35,411 nt of DNA from Chloroflexota bacterium (lineage in GTDB: Bacteria > Chloroflexota > Anaerolineae > Aggregatilineales > Phototrophicaceae). The position numbers and the translations under genes were made by a program. The notes beneath the pieces are model-generated. The model was not told where the DNA came from. It did not search any database and saw only the letters and a list, made by a program, of their open reading frames with translations. Location of the stretch: assembly GCA_016223085.1 (NCBI GenBank), contig JACRPS010000018.1:1-35411 (forward strand), read 5' to 3'. This document shows, in pieces, positions 25,176-32,297 of the stretch. Position 1 is the stretch's first letter. The number at the start of each line of letters is the position of its first letter.

Positions 25176-25795
25176 ACCACCAGATGTTTTTCACCGTTCA
25201 GGCAGCGTTTCGCCAGCACCAGAATTTTGTACACGTAAGCGTCTTTGGTCGGCACAAAATCGGCGCGAGTGAGCGTCACCGCATCCTGCCCCAAGCCCAC
25301 CGCCTGCGCCTCCAGCGTATCGCGCTCCCTGGCGAACAGCGCCAGCCCCTCGTCCACGTCGAAGGCCACCAGCCCGGCCACTTCCTCGCGCTGGTAATCG
25401 TACTCGCGCAAAGGTTTATCACACACGTACAGGAACACGTCCGCGATTTCGTGGTCAATCAGCGCGCCCTGCCGGGCAATCCCCACGCGCCTGCCCACCG
25501 GAATCAGGTCGTCAAACGTGACGCGGATACCGAGTTCTTCTTCTATTTCACGCACGCCGTCACGCATGGTTTCTCCGGCGGCGTAGTGACCGGCGGCGCT
25601 CACATCCAGCAGATTCGGAAAAAAGTCTTTCTCCGCGCCGCGCCGCTGCATAACGATCCAATCCCGGCCTTGCGCGTCCCGAAAAATCACCCAGCACTGA
25701 AACACCCGATGCCAGTCGCCGTCCCGATGCACCGCGCCGCGTTCCTTCGTGCCCAGCCATGTCAGGTTTTCGTCGTAGATGTCGAGATTTTCCAT
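25172..25795 (-). CDS. Nudix hydrolase, isopentenyl-diphosphate isomerase-like
   Basis: 207-residue Nudix protein of the COG1443/IDI-like type. The N-terminus has LDIYDENLTWLGTKERGAVHRDGDWHRVFQ (read in pieces), typical of this group, followed by QRRGAEKDFFPNLLDVSAAGHYAAGE near residue 50. The Nudix box is GHYAAGETMRDGVREIEEEL near residue 68, continuing G-I. It begins on the last base of the trpF stop (TAATG), so the two are translated together. It may be a general housekeeping diphosphatase. True IPP isomerase activity is doubtful without checking the active-site Cys/Glu pair. Confidence 0.85.
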   Translation of the reverse strand: MENLDIYDENLTWLGTKERGAVHRDGDWHRVFQCWVIFRDAQGRDWIVMQRRGAEKDFFPNLLDVSAAGHYAAGETMRDGVREIEEELGIRVTFDDLIPVGRRVGIARQGALIDHEIADVFLYVCDKPLREYDYQREEVAGLVAFDVDEGLALFARERDTLEAQAVGLGQDAVTLTRADFVPTKDAYVYKILVLAKRCLNGEKHLVV

Positions 25796-26451
25796 TACGC
25801 CCCACGCGCCGCCTGCACAAACGTCCGCACCTTTGCGGCGTCTTTTTTACCGGGTTCGCTCTCCACCCCGCTGGCGACATCCACACCCCAGGGCTGCACC
25901 TGCGCGATCACCGCCGCCACGTTGTCCGGCGTCAGGCCGCCCGCCAGCATCAGGCGCGGCACTTCGGCTTTCACCGCCTGCGCCAGTTCAACGTTGACCG
26001 TCGTGCCCGTGCCGCCGTACTGTCCGGGCTGGTTCGCGTCCAGCAGTAGCGACGGGAATTTTTCGTTGACCGGGAAGTGCGGGCAGTAATAATTCACGTC
26101 GTCCAGCGCCATCGCCACGTTCGCCGGGCGAATCGCTTTAAACGCCAGCCCGCGCAGTTCCTTCACCATGTCGTCGGACTCGTCGCCGTGCAGTTGCGCG
26201 GCATCTAACCCTACCCTGTTGGTAATGGCGGAAATATTGCCGACGATCTCATTAACAAACAGCCCCACCAGCAGCGGACATTGGTCGCCCAACTGCTGCC
26301 GCAGCGCGTCACAAATCGGCTGCGCGGTTTCCGGCGTGATGTAGCGCGGACTCTTTTTGTAGAAGTTGAAGCCCAGCATATCCGCCCCGGCCTGCGCTGC
26401 TGCCAGCGCATCATCCAGCGTGGTGATGCCGCAGATTTTTACTTTCACCAT
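25795..26451 (-). CDS. trpF: Phosphoribosylanthranilate isomerase
   Basis: Third step of the Trp branch (PRA to CdRP). 218 residues, single-domain beta/alpha barrel. Motifs: VKVKICGIT (residues 2-10) with the catalytic Cys, GADMLGFNFYKKSPRYI near residue 22, LHGDE near residue 87, LLLDANQPGQYGGTGTTVN near residue 133 with the catalytic Asp, and LAGGLTPDNV near residue 167. The ATG lies 41 bases inside the end of trpC, with AAGGA close before it. Followed directly by the Nudix gene. Confidence 0.96.
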   Translation of the reverse strand: MVKVKICGITTLDDALAAAQAGADMLGFNFYKKSPRYITPETAQPICDALRQQLGDQCPLLVGLFVNEIVGNISAITNRVGLDAAQLHGDESDDMVKELRGLAFKAIRPANVAMALDDVNYYCPHFPVNEKFPSLLLDANQPGQYGGTGTTVNVELAQAVKAEVPRLMLAGGLTPDNVAAVIAQVQPWGVDVASGVESEPGKKDAAKVRTFVQAARGA

Positions 26452-27265
26452 ATTCCTTCGCCTTACGCGGTTGGCCGCTGAATTCCCGGACTCGCACGGC
26501 GATATTATCCGCCTTCACCAGCGATTCGCCAACCAGCACGGCACGCGCGCCACAGTCGCCCATGCGCCGCACGTCCTCGGCGCTGCGGATGGCGCTCTCC
26601 GCCACCAGCGTAACGCCCGATGGTACGAGCCTCGCCAGCCGTTCGGTCGTCGTGATGTCTTCGTGGAACGTCCGCAAATCCCGGTTGTTCACGCCGATTA
26701 GCTTCGCGCCCACCTTCAGCGCGCGTTCCAGTTCGGTTTCGTTATGCACTTCCACCAACGCCGCCATGCCCAGACTCGTAATCAGTGTGTGCAGGTCGGT
26801 TAGCCGATGATCTTCCAGCGCCATGACGATCAGCAGCATCGCCTCCGCGCCCGCCGCGCGCCCTTCGTATACCTGATACTCGTCAATCACAAAGTCTTTC
26901 CGCAGCACCGGCACGTTCACCACCTCGCGCACCAGCCGCATATCACGCAGGCTACCCTGGAAGAATTTCTTGTCGGTCAGCACCGAAATCGCTGCCGCGC
27001 CGTTGTCAGCGTAGATTTTAGCCAGCGCCACTGGGTCGAAGTTTTCGATCAACACCCCTTTGCTGGGCGACGCTTTTTTAACTTCCGCGATCAAAGCAAC
27101 GGTATCGCGCTGCAAGACCGCCACAAAATCACGCGGCGGAGGCGCGGTGCGCGCGTAGTGTTCAACCTGCGCCAGCCAGGCCGGTTCGCGGGTGGCTTCC
27201 AGAATTTCCAACGACTTCTGCGCCAGGATTTTGTCGAGGATCGTGCCGGTTTCAACGTAGCTCAT
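26411..27265 (-). CDS. trpC: Indole-3-glycerol phosphate synthase
   Basis: Ring closure of CdRP to indole-3-glycerol phosphate. About 284 residues from the ATG at 27265, chosen because it overlaps the upstream acetyltransferase stop (ATGA) and begins at the conserved region. Motifs: IAEVKKASPSKGVL near residue 60, LTDKKFFQGS near residue 94, VLRKDFVIDEYQVYEGRAAGA near residue 117, GVNNRDLRTF near residue 188, LVAESAI near residue 217, and AVLVGESLV near residue 240. The last 15 or so residues (AKEYGESKNLRHHHAG) read through the start of trpF in another frame and are unlike the usual C-terminus. Confidence 0.95.
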   Translation of the reverse strand: MSYVETGTILDKILAQKSLEILEATREPAWLAQVEHYARTAPPPRDFVAVLQRDTVALIAEVKKASPSKGVLIENFDPVALAKIYADNGAAAISVLTDKKFFQGSLRDMRLVREVVNVPVLRKDFVIDEYQVYEGRAAGAEAMLLIVMALEDHRLTDLHTLITSLGMAALVEVHNETELERALKVGAKLIGVNNRDLRTFHEDITTTERLARLVPSGVTLVAESAIRSAEDVRRMGDCGARAVLVGESLVKADNIAVRVREFSGQPRKAKEYGESKNLRHHHAG

Positions 27266-27954
27266 GTTTCCAGCAGCCCTTCCAGATGGCGTTTCACGTC
27301 CGGCCACTCGCGGTTAAGGATACGAAACCAGGCCGTATCCCGCGTGCGCCCTTTGATAATCATGTGATACTCCTGTATCCCCTCGAAGGTGAAACCCATC
27401 CGCAGCGCTGAATGCCGCGACCGTTCGTTAAGCGCGTTACACTTCCATTCGACCCGGCGATAACCCAGTTCAAACGCACGGCGCAGCATCAGATAGGTGG
27501 CTTCCGTGTTCGCGCCGGTGCGCTGGGCAACCGGACTGTACCAGACCGCGCCGATCTCGATTTTCAGATGTTCCGGCGCGTTGTTCATCAGGCTGGCGGA
27601 ACCAACCTGCTGCCCGGTCGCCACGTCGAACACGCAGAAGGCCAGCGCGTTGGGCGTATCCACCAGCCGGCGCAGATAAGCCGTGAACGCTTCGAGCGTC
27701 GCAAATGGTCCGGCGGACATATAGCGCCACACCACCTCATCGGCGTCGTAAGCACCAACCGAGCGTTCCCCCAGCGCCACTGGGCTGCCGTTTGTCGCGG
27801 CGTATAACGCCTCTTTATCGCGCTCCACGTCCAGCGGCAGCAGCCGCACGCGCCGACCTTCCAGCGTCACCGCGTCTGGCTTCAACGGCAGCCGTTCCCG
27901 CCGCGCCAGAATTTCATCCGCGAGCCTATCGGTTTTATTGTCGTTCGTCATCAT
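27262..27954 (-). CDS. RimJ/RimL-type GNAT acetyltransferase
   Basis: 230-residue acetyltransferase of the COG1670 type: VTLEGRRVRLLPLDVERDKEALYAA near residue 29, VGSASLMNNAPEHLKIEIGAVWYSP near residue 117, QRTGANTEATYLMLRRAFE near residue 144 (acetyl-CoA site), and ALNERSRHSALRMGFTFEGI near residue 175. Relatives acetylate proteins, small amines or nucleotides. The start at 27954 lacks a clear ribosome site and follows a repeat tract. Its stop overlaps the trpC start by 4 bases. Confidence 0.87.
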   Translation of the reverse strand: MMTNDNKTDRLADEILARRERLPLKPDAVTLEGRRVRLLPLDVERDKEALYAATNGSPVALGERSVGAYDADEVVWRYMSAGPFATLEAFTAYLRRLVDTPNALAFCVFDVATGQQVGSASLMNNAPEHLKIEIGAVWYSPVAQRTGANTEATYLMLRRAFELGYRRVEWKCNALNERSRHSALRMGFTFEGIQEYHMIIKGRTRDTAWFRILNREWPDVKRHLEGLLET

Positions 27955-27995
27955 ATCTTTGCGTTGTCGGACACGATATATCCTGTCCCCAAGAA

Positions 27996-28074
27996 CTTTG
28001 CGCCTTTGCCCCTTTGCATCTTTGCGTAAAGTCTTTTTCTCTGTGCCTCTGTGTCTCCGAGCCTCTGTGTTACG
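27996..28074. repeat. Short-period intergenic repeats (CTTTGCGC and CTCTGTGT units)
   Basis: The trpD-GNAT gap (124 bases) holds two tandem arrays. One has about four CTTTGC-type units (27996-28027); the other has about four CTCTGTGC/T units (28038-28074). On the coding (minus) strand they read as purine-rich GCAAAGG and ACACAGAGG units. The second type is also present at 4668-4735. Arrays of this kind recur between genes in many bacterial genomes; their role is unknown. They are not a CRISPR array (no spacers). Confidence 0.65.
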
Positions 28075-28078
28075 CTTT

Positions 28079-29140
28079 TTACTGTACCGCCGCGAACTTC
28101 CGGCTGTACGTCATCAGCGCATCCAGCTTGCTCACCGCCGCGCCACTGTCAATCGTTTCTGCCGCCAGCTTAATACCATCAGCCAGATTGTCCACCAGCC
28201 CGCCGGCCATCATGGCAGCGCCGGCGTTCAGCAGCACCACGTCGCGTTTGGCGTCACGAATATCGCCGCACAGAATACCGCGTAGTATCGCGGCGTTGGT
28301 CGGCGCGTCGTCACCCTGCAAATCGGCAATCGAAGCGCCCTTAAAGCCATAGTCGCGTGGGTCAAGTTCGCGGGTTGTCACCACGCCGTCCTGTAGATAA
28401 CTGACATGGTTCGGACCGGTCGTCGTCAACTCATCCATGCCGCCGTAGCCGCTGACGATGATGGCCGTTTTCGACCCCAGCGCCCCCAGCACGTGCGCCA
28501 GCATGTCGGTCAAATCCGCCGCGAACACACCCATCAACTGCCGTTTCGCTCCGGCGGGATTGGTCAGCGGGCCGAGGATGTTAAAAATGGTGCGGATGCC
28601 CATTTGCTTGCGCGGCCCAATGGCATATTTCATAGCCGGGTGCAGCTTCGGCGCGAACAGGAAGCCGATACCAACCTCGTCCACGCATTGCCCAACCTGC
28701 TCCGGTGTCAGGTCGAGATTCACGCCGAGTTCGGCCAGCACGTCGGCGCTGCCGCATTTGCTGCTGGCAGCTCGGTTGCCGTGTTTGGCAACTGGGATAC
28801 CCGCGCCCGCTGCCACAAACGCCACCGTCGTGCTGATGTTAAACGTGCCGGAACGGTCGCCGCCCGTGCCGCAGGTATCGAGCAGTTCGCCGTTATAGCG
28901 CGTCGGCACGGGGTGCGCGTTAGCGCGCATCGCCCGCGCGCTGCCGGTGATTTCGTCCTGCGTCTCGCCCTTCATGCGCAGCGCCATCAGGTATGCGCCG
29001 ATCTGCGCTTCGGTCGCGCCGCCACTCATGATTTGGTTCATCACCGCCTCGGCCTCGTCAAGCTGCAAATGCCCGAAGCGGCTGAGTAAGTCAATCGCAC
29101 GTTGAATGTCCACGTTTTCACCCTCACCAATACCTGTCAT
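28079..29140 (-). CDS. trpD: Anthranilate phosphoribosyltransferase
   Basis: Transfers phosphoribose from PRPP to anthranilate. 353 residues. Motifs: LLDTCGTGGDRSGTFNISTTVAFVAAGAG near residues 86-114 (phosphate-binding GTGGD), KHGNRAASSKCGSADVLAELG near residue 118, FLFAPKLHPAMK near residue 157, and RTIFNILGPLTNPAGAKRQLMGV near residue 178. The ATG overlaps the trpG stop (ATGA). A GTG nine codons downstream is a weaker alternative start. Not fused to trpG. Confidence 0.96.
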   Translation of the reverse strand: MTGIGEGENVDIQRAIDLLSRFGHLQLDEAEAVMNQIMSGGATEAQIGAYLMALRMKGETQDEITGSARAMRANAHPVPTRYNGELLDTCGTGGDRSGTFNISTTVAFVAAGAGIPVAKHGNRAASSKCGSADVLAELGVNLDLTPEQVGQCVDEVGIGFLFAPKLHPAMKYAIGPRKQMGIRTIFNILGPLTNPAGAKRQLMGVFAADLTDMLAHVLGALGSKTAIIVSGYGGMDELTTTGPNHVSYLQDGVVTTRELDPRDYGFKGASIADLQGDDAPTNAAILRGILCGDIRDAKRDVVLLNAGAAMMAGGLVDNLADGIKLAAETIDSGAAVSKLDALMTYSRKFAAVQ

Positions 29141-29721
29141 GATGCCAGCACCGGCACTTTCACATCCAGGAAGTTTTGCAGGATGCGCGTCCCGAACTGC
29201 GTCAGAATGCTTTCAGGATGGAACTGCACGCCGTACACCGGATACTGACGGTGGCGTAGCCCCATGATTTCACCCTGATCGGTAAAGGCGGTGATCGCCA
29301 GACAGTCCGGCAGCGACTGTTCTTCCACAATCAGGCTGTGATAACGCGTCGCCTCAAACGGAGTCGGCACACCCGAAAACATGCCGTCGCCCTTATGATA
29401 AATCAGGCTGGTCTTACCGTGCATCAGGCGCGGCGCGCGCGACACCACACCGCCATATGCCTGCCCAATGGCCTGATGCCCCAGGCACACCCCTAGAATC
29501 GGGGTCGTCGCACCCAATTCCCGAATCACGTCGAGCGATACGCCGGCGTCATCCGGCGTGCCTGGCCCTGGCGAAATGACGATATGCGCAGGCTGCATGG
29601 CGCGCACGTCGGCCAGTGTCACCTGGTCGTTGCGAACGACGCGTAAATCTGCCCCTAATTCGCCCATCAACTGCACGAGGTTGTAGGTAAAGCTGTCGTA
29701 GTTATCAATCACCAGGATCAT
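29137..29721 (-). CDS. trpG: Anthranilate synthase component II (glutamine amidotransferase)
   Basis: Supplies ammonia from glutamine to TrpE. 194 residues, the usual stand-alone TrpG/PabA size. Motifs: MILVIDNYDSFTYNLVQ (residues 1-17), ISPGPGTPDDAG near residue 49, the nucleophile in LGVCLGHQAIGQAYGG near residue 78, and YGVQFHPES near residue 167 with the catalytic His and Glu. The start at 29721 overlaps the phosphatase stop (ATGA). Because trpG types can also serve PabB, a dual role is possible. Confidence 0.95.
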   Translation of the reverse strand: MILVIDNYDSFTYNLVQLMGELGADLRVVRNDQVTLADVRAMQPAHIVISPGPGTPDDAGVSLDVIRELGATTPILGVCLGHQAIGQAYGGVVSRAPRLMHGKTSLIYHKGDGMFSGVPTPFEATRYHSLIVEEQSLPDCLAITAFTDQGEIMGLRHRQYPVYGVQFHPESILTQFGTRILQNFLDVKVPVLAS

Positions 29722-30368
29722 CGCCTGTCCTCCAATTCCGGGTAACGTTTGGTTTCGAGTCCTTCCAGATGCAGCACGTCGTCTGCCGTAACCAGTTTCC
29801 ATATACCGTCTTCGCCGCGCGTAACGGTCGTCACCGACGAATTACTGACGGCGACCTCACTCGTGTACTCAGCCGGGACCAGTTCGCGCAAAAGCGCGTG
29901 GATGGCGGTGGTGTGGGAGATGATGCCCACCGTTTCTCCCCTATCCTGTGCCAGAATGCCGTTGAAGGCTTGCAGCGCCCGTTCGCGCACTTCACGCCGG
30001 GACTCGCCGCCCGGTATCTTAAAGTTGTCAGGGTCTTCCAGCAGCAGGGCATAGTCGTCAGGATACCAGGCGCACATCTCGTCCAGCGTCAGCCCCTGCC
30101 ACGCGCCGATCTGACGCTCCCGCAGCCGCGAGTCCAGAATCGGCGGGAAGCCTAACTGCTCTGACAGGATTGCTGCTGTTTCGACAGCGCGTTTCAGGTC
30201 GCTGCTATACAGCGCGCTGAGACCAATGTTACGGATGTAAAGCGCCAATTGGCGCGCCTGCCGCCGCCCGTGTTCGTTCAGCGGCACGGCTACCCAACCC
30301 TGCCAGCGTCCCTGCCGATTCCAGTCCGTTTCGCCAGGGCGGATGATGATTACACGCTTGACGGTCAT
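29718..30368 (-). CDS. Histidine phosphatase-family protein lacking the catalytic His
   Basis: 216-residue protein of the phosphoglycerate mutase/histidine phosphatase superfamily: IIIRPGETDWNRQGRWQGWVAVPL (residues 7-30), LYSSDLKRAVETAAIL near residue 53, LRERQIGAWQGLTLDEM near residue 81, and GIISHTTAIHALLREL near residue 147. The nucleophile position, normally RHG, reads RPG (codon CCT), so the phosphoryl-accepting His is replaced by Pro. The second His is in SHT rather than SHG. It therefore looks catalytically dead, or altered. It lies between trpE (54-base gap) and trpG (4-base overlap), so it is co-translated with anthranilate synthase. Confidence 0.88.
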   Translation of the reverse strand: MTVKRVIIIRPGETDWNRQGRWQGWVAVPLNEHGRRQARQLALYIRNIGLSALYSSDLKRAVETAAILSEQLGFPPILDSRLRERQIGAWQGLTLDEMCAWYPDDYALLLEDPDNFKIPGGESRREVRERALQAFNGILAQDRGETVGIISHTTAIHALLRELVPAEYTSEVAVSNSSVTTVTRGEDGIWKLVTADDVLHLEGLETKRYPELEDRR

Positions 30369-30396
30369 GGTTTCGTTCCCTTCCCTTTTATGGTCC

Positions 30397-30426
30397 GTAG
30401 GGGCGGGTTTCTAAACCCACCCCTAC
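30397..30426. repeat. GTAGGGGCGGGTTT palindrome overlapping the trpE stop
   Basis: GTAGGGG[C/T]GGGTTT-type inverted repeat of about 30 bases (30397-30426) whose arms pair almost fully. It supplies the TAG stop of trpE at one end. Related to the palindromes at 1524, 12721 and 14121. On the minus strand it forms a hairpin in the 54-base gap before the phosphatase gene. Confidence 0.7.
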
Positions 30427-31937
30427 AGCAGCCCGTGTTCAGCGTACTGTACCGCATACGCCACCGCTTTGCCCTTGTTGATGGTTTCCTGGTATTCGCT
30501 GGCCGGGTCGCTGTCCGCTACCAGACCCGCGCCGACCTGAATGTGTACCGTATCACCCTGCATCAGCAACGCGCGAATGGTAATGCAGGTGTCCATCGAA
30601 CCGTCGAAGCTGAAGTAACCGACCGCGCCACCATAGGTGCCCCGGCGCGTACCTTCCAGTTCTTCGATAATCTCCATCGCCCGCACCTTCGGCGCGCCGC
30701 TGAGCGTACCCGCCGGGAAAGTGGCGCGCAGCAGGTCGAACGCATCCATCCCGGCGCGCAGTCTGCCTTCAACCTGACTGACGATGTGCATCACATGCGA
30801 GTAGCGTTCGACATACATCATATTCGGCACGCGCACCGTGCCATAATCACACACGCGCCCCAGGTCGTTTCGTCCGAGATCAACCAGCATGACGTGTTCG
30901 GCGCGTTCTTTGGGGTCGGCCAGCAGGTCGGCGGCCAGGCGTTCATCTTCCTCAGCCGTCGCGCCGCGCGGGCGCGTTCCGGCAATCGGGCGCACGGTGG
31001 CAACGCCGTCTTCCAGCCGCACCATCATTTCCGGCGAGGCGCCAATCAGGCTGAAATCGCCGTTGAAGTGCAGCAGGAACATGTAGGGCGACGGGTTCAG
31101 CATCCGCAGCGCGCGGTAAATAGCTAAGGGCGAGGCGGAGGTTTTGCGGGTAAACCGCTGCGACAGCACAATCTGGAAGGCGTCACCGGCGGCAATGTAC
31201 TCTTTCGCCCGGCGCACGTTATCCTCAAACGTTTCACGGCTGACGTTCGACATCAGCTCGTCGTCCAGCGGCGCGAGAGAAGGGTCGAGCGCGGGCAGCG
31301 GTTGGCGCAGCATGGCCGTGAGATCGTCAATCCGCCGGAGCGCATCGTCGTAAGCCGCGTCTGGGTCGCCGGTGTTGTGCGCGTTTGCCAGGATAATCAA
31401 CTGGTGTTTGGCATGGTCGAAAATCACCAGCGTATCCGGCAGCAGGAAAGCGGCGTCCGGCACGTCGAGATCGTTTGTGGCAATATCCGGCAGGCGTTCG
31501 AAATAACGCACCACGTCATACGCCAGATAACCGACTGCCCCGCCGATAAAGCGCGGCAGGCCGTCCACCTTCACCGGCTGCACGCGCTCAAATTCCGCTT
31601 TTACTGCCGCCAGCGGGTCCTCTGCTGCCGCCAGTGGCCGGGTAGTGACAACGCCATGCAGGACGCGCGTGACGTGGTTATCCTTAACGGTCACAACACC
31701 CTTTGGATTCACACCCAGAAACGAATACCGCCCGACCTGTTCGCCGCCTTCAACGCTTTCCAGCAGGAAGGAATAGCCCCCGGTGCGAGTTAGCTTCAGA
31801 TAGACCGACACCGGCGTTTCCAGATCGGCAGGCATGGTGCGGTAGACCGGCACGAGATCGCCCTGTTCAAACAGCTTCAGCACGACCTCGCGCCCCGGTA
31901 AAACGTTCTCCCGCGCCGGTGATACAAATACCGCCAT
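30423..31937 (-). CDS. trpE: Anthranilate synthase component I
   Basis: Converts chorismate to anthranilate with TrpG. 504 residues. The feedback-site motif LLES is present (residues 58-61, followed by GRYSFLG), so Trp inhibition is expected. Catalytic-domain signatures: FQIVLSQRF near residue 250, IGASPEMMVRLEDG and RPIAGTRPRGAT near residues 305-330, LVDLGRNDLGRV near residue 355, SQVEGRL near residue 386, and GTLSGAPKVRAMEIIEELEG near residue 410. The ATG at 31937 is chosen for the AGGAGGG site just before it. An in-frame ATG 99 bases upstream would translate the T-box terminator and is rejected. First gene of the trp operon. Confidence 0.97.
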   Translation of the reverse strand: MAVFVSPARENVLPGREVVLKLFEQGDLVPVYRTMPADLETPVSVYLKLTRTGGYSFLLESVEGGEQVGRYSFLGVNPKGVVTVKDNHVTRVLHGVVTTRPLAAAEDPLAAVKAEFERVQPVKVDGLPRFIGGAVGYLAYDVVRYFERLPDIATNDLDVPDAAFLLPDTLVIFDHAKHQLIILANAHNTGDPDAAYDDALRRIDDLTAMLRQPLPALDPSLAPLDDELMSNVSRETFEDNVRRAKEYIAAGDAFQIVLSQRFTRKTSASPLAIYRALRMLNPSPYMFLLHFNGDFSLIGASPEMMVRLEDGVATVRPIAGTRPRGATAEEDERLAADLLADPKERAEHVMLVDLGRNDLGRVCDYGTVRVPNMMYVERYSHVMHIVSQVEGRLRAGMDAFDLLRATFPAGTLSGAPKVRAMEIIEELEGTRRGTYGGAVGYFSFDGSMDTCITIRALLMQGDTVHIQVGAGLVADSDPASEYQETINKGKAVAYAVQYAEHGLL

Positions 31938-31955
31938 TTCACTCCCTCCTGAATC

Positions 31956-31990
31956 AAAAATCCCCTCGCCAGTCAAGGACGAGGGGATTT
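31956..31990 (-). terminator. T-box-controlled intrinsic terminator
   Basis: An 11-bp perfect stem (AAATCCCCTCG against CGAGGGGATTT) with an 11-base loop, ending in TTTTT on the minus strand, 19 bases before the trpE ATG. Its 5' side follows directly on the T-box core and would be rearranged by the antiterminator. Confidence 0.92.
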
Positions 31991-32236
31991 CCCGTGGTGC
32001 CACCTTGATTCCTGTATGCTCAACACATACAGGCACTCAACTCAGTACGGGCCTAAAGCCGATACCGTGCGCCTGTAACGGTGCGCGTTCCGGCACGGGC
32101 TACTGAACGTTCGCCCGCGCAACTCCCTGGCCCATTCGCTCTCAGCGTGTGTACCGCCTTCACACCAGCCGGCGGCTCTCTGGACACCGTTTTAAGAGGT
32201 ACTTTTCCAGATCAGCGTTGTTGGTTTATGCAACTG
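31956..32236 (-). ncRNA. Tryptophan T-box riboswitch upstream of trpE
   Basis: Leader RNA that senses uncharged tRNA-Trp. Seen in 5'-3' order on the minus strand: Stem I with AGTA and CAGAGAG / GGCTGGTGTGAAGG elements; a specifier loop ...GCGAATGGGCC..., whose TGG codon (32134-32132) reads Trp; a stem III hairpin CCTGTATG/CATACAGG (32033-32011); the T-box core AAGGTGGCACCACGG (32006-31992); and the terminator at 31956-31990. The UGGN bulge has N = C, which pairs with the G discriminator base usual in bacterial tRNA-Trp. Uncharged tRNA should favour the antiterminator and turn on trpE and the genes behind it. Confidence 0.94.
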
Positions 32237-32242
32237 TTTCAC

Positions 32243-32271
32243 AGGATAACGAGATTTTACGAGCCTGTCAA
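32243..32271 (-). promoter_or_regulatory. Sigma-70-type promoter of the trp operon
   Basis: Minus-strand -35 TTGACA (32271-32266), a 17-base spacer, -10 TATCCT (32248-32243). The predicted start near 32236 is at the foot of T-box Stem I. The -35 lies 27 bases downstream of the histidine kinase stop. Confidence 0.82.
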
Positions 32272-32297
32272 GCGGTTCGCGCCAACTGGATTCTGGC

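Noticed and set aside
27996-28074. CRISPR-like array in the short repeats.
   Set aside because: Units are only 8-9 bases, directly adjacent, with no unique spacers and no cas genes nearby.
31938-32036. In-frame upstream extension of trpE giving a longer protein.
   Set aside because: The extra 33 codons translate the T-box core and terminator hairpin, and the strong AGGAGGG site lies just before the ATG at 31937.
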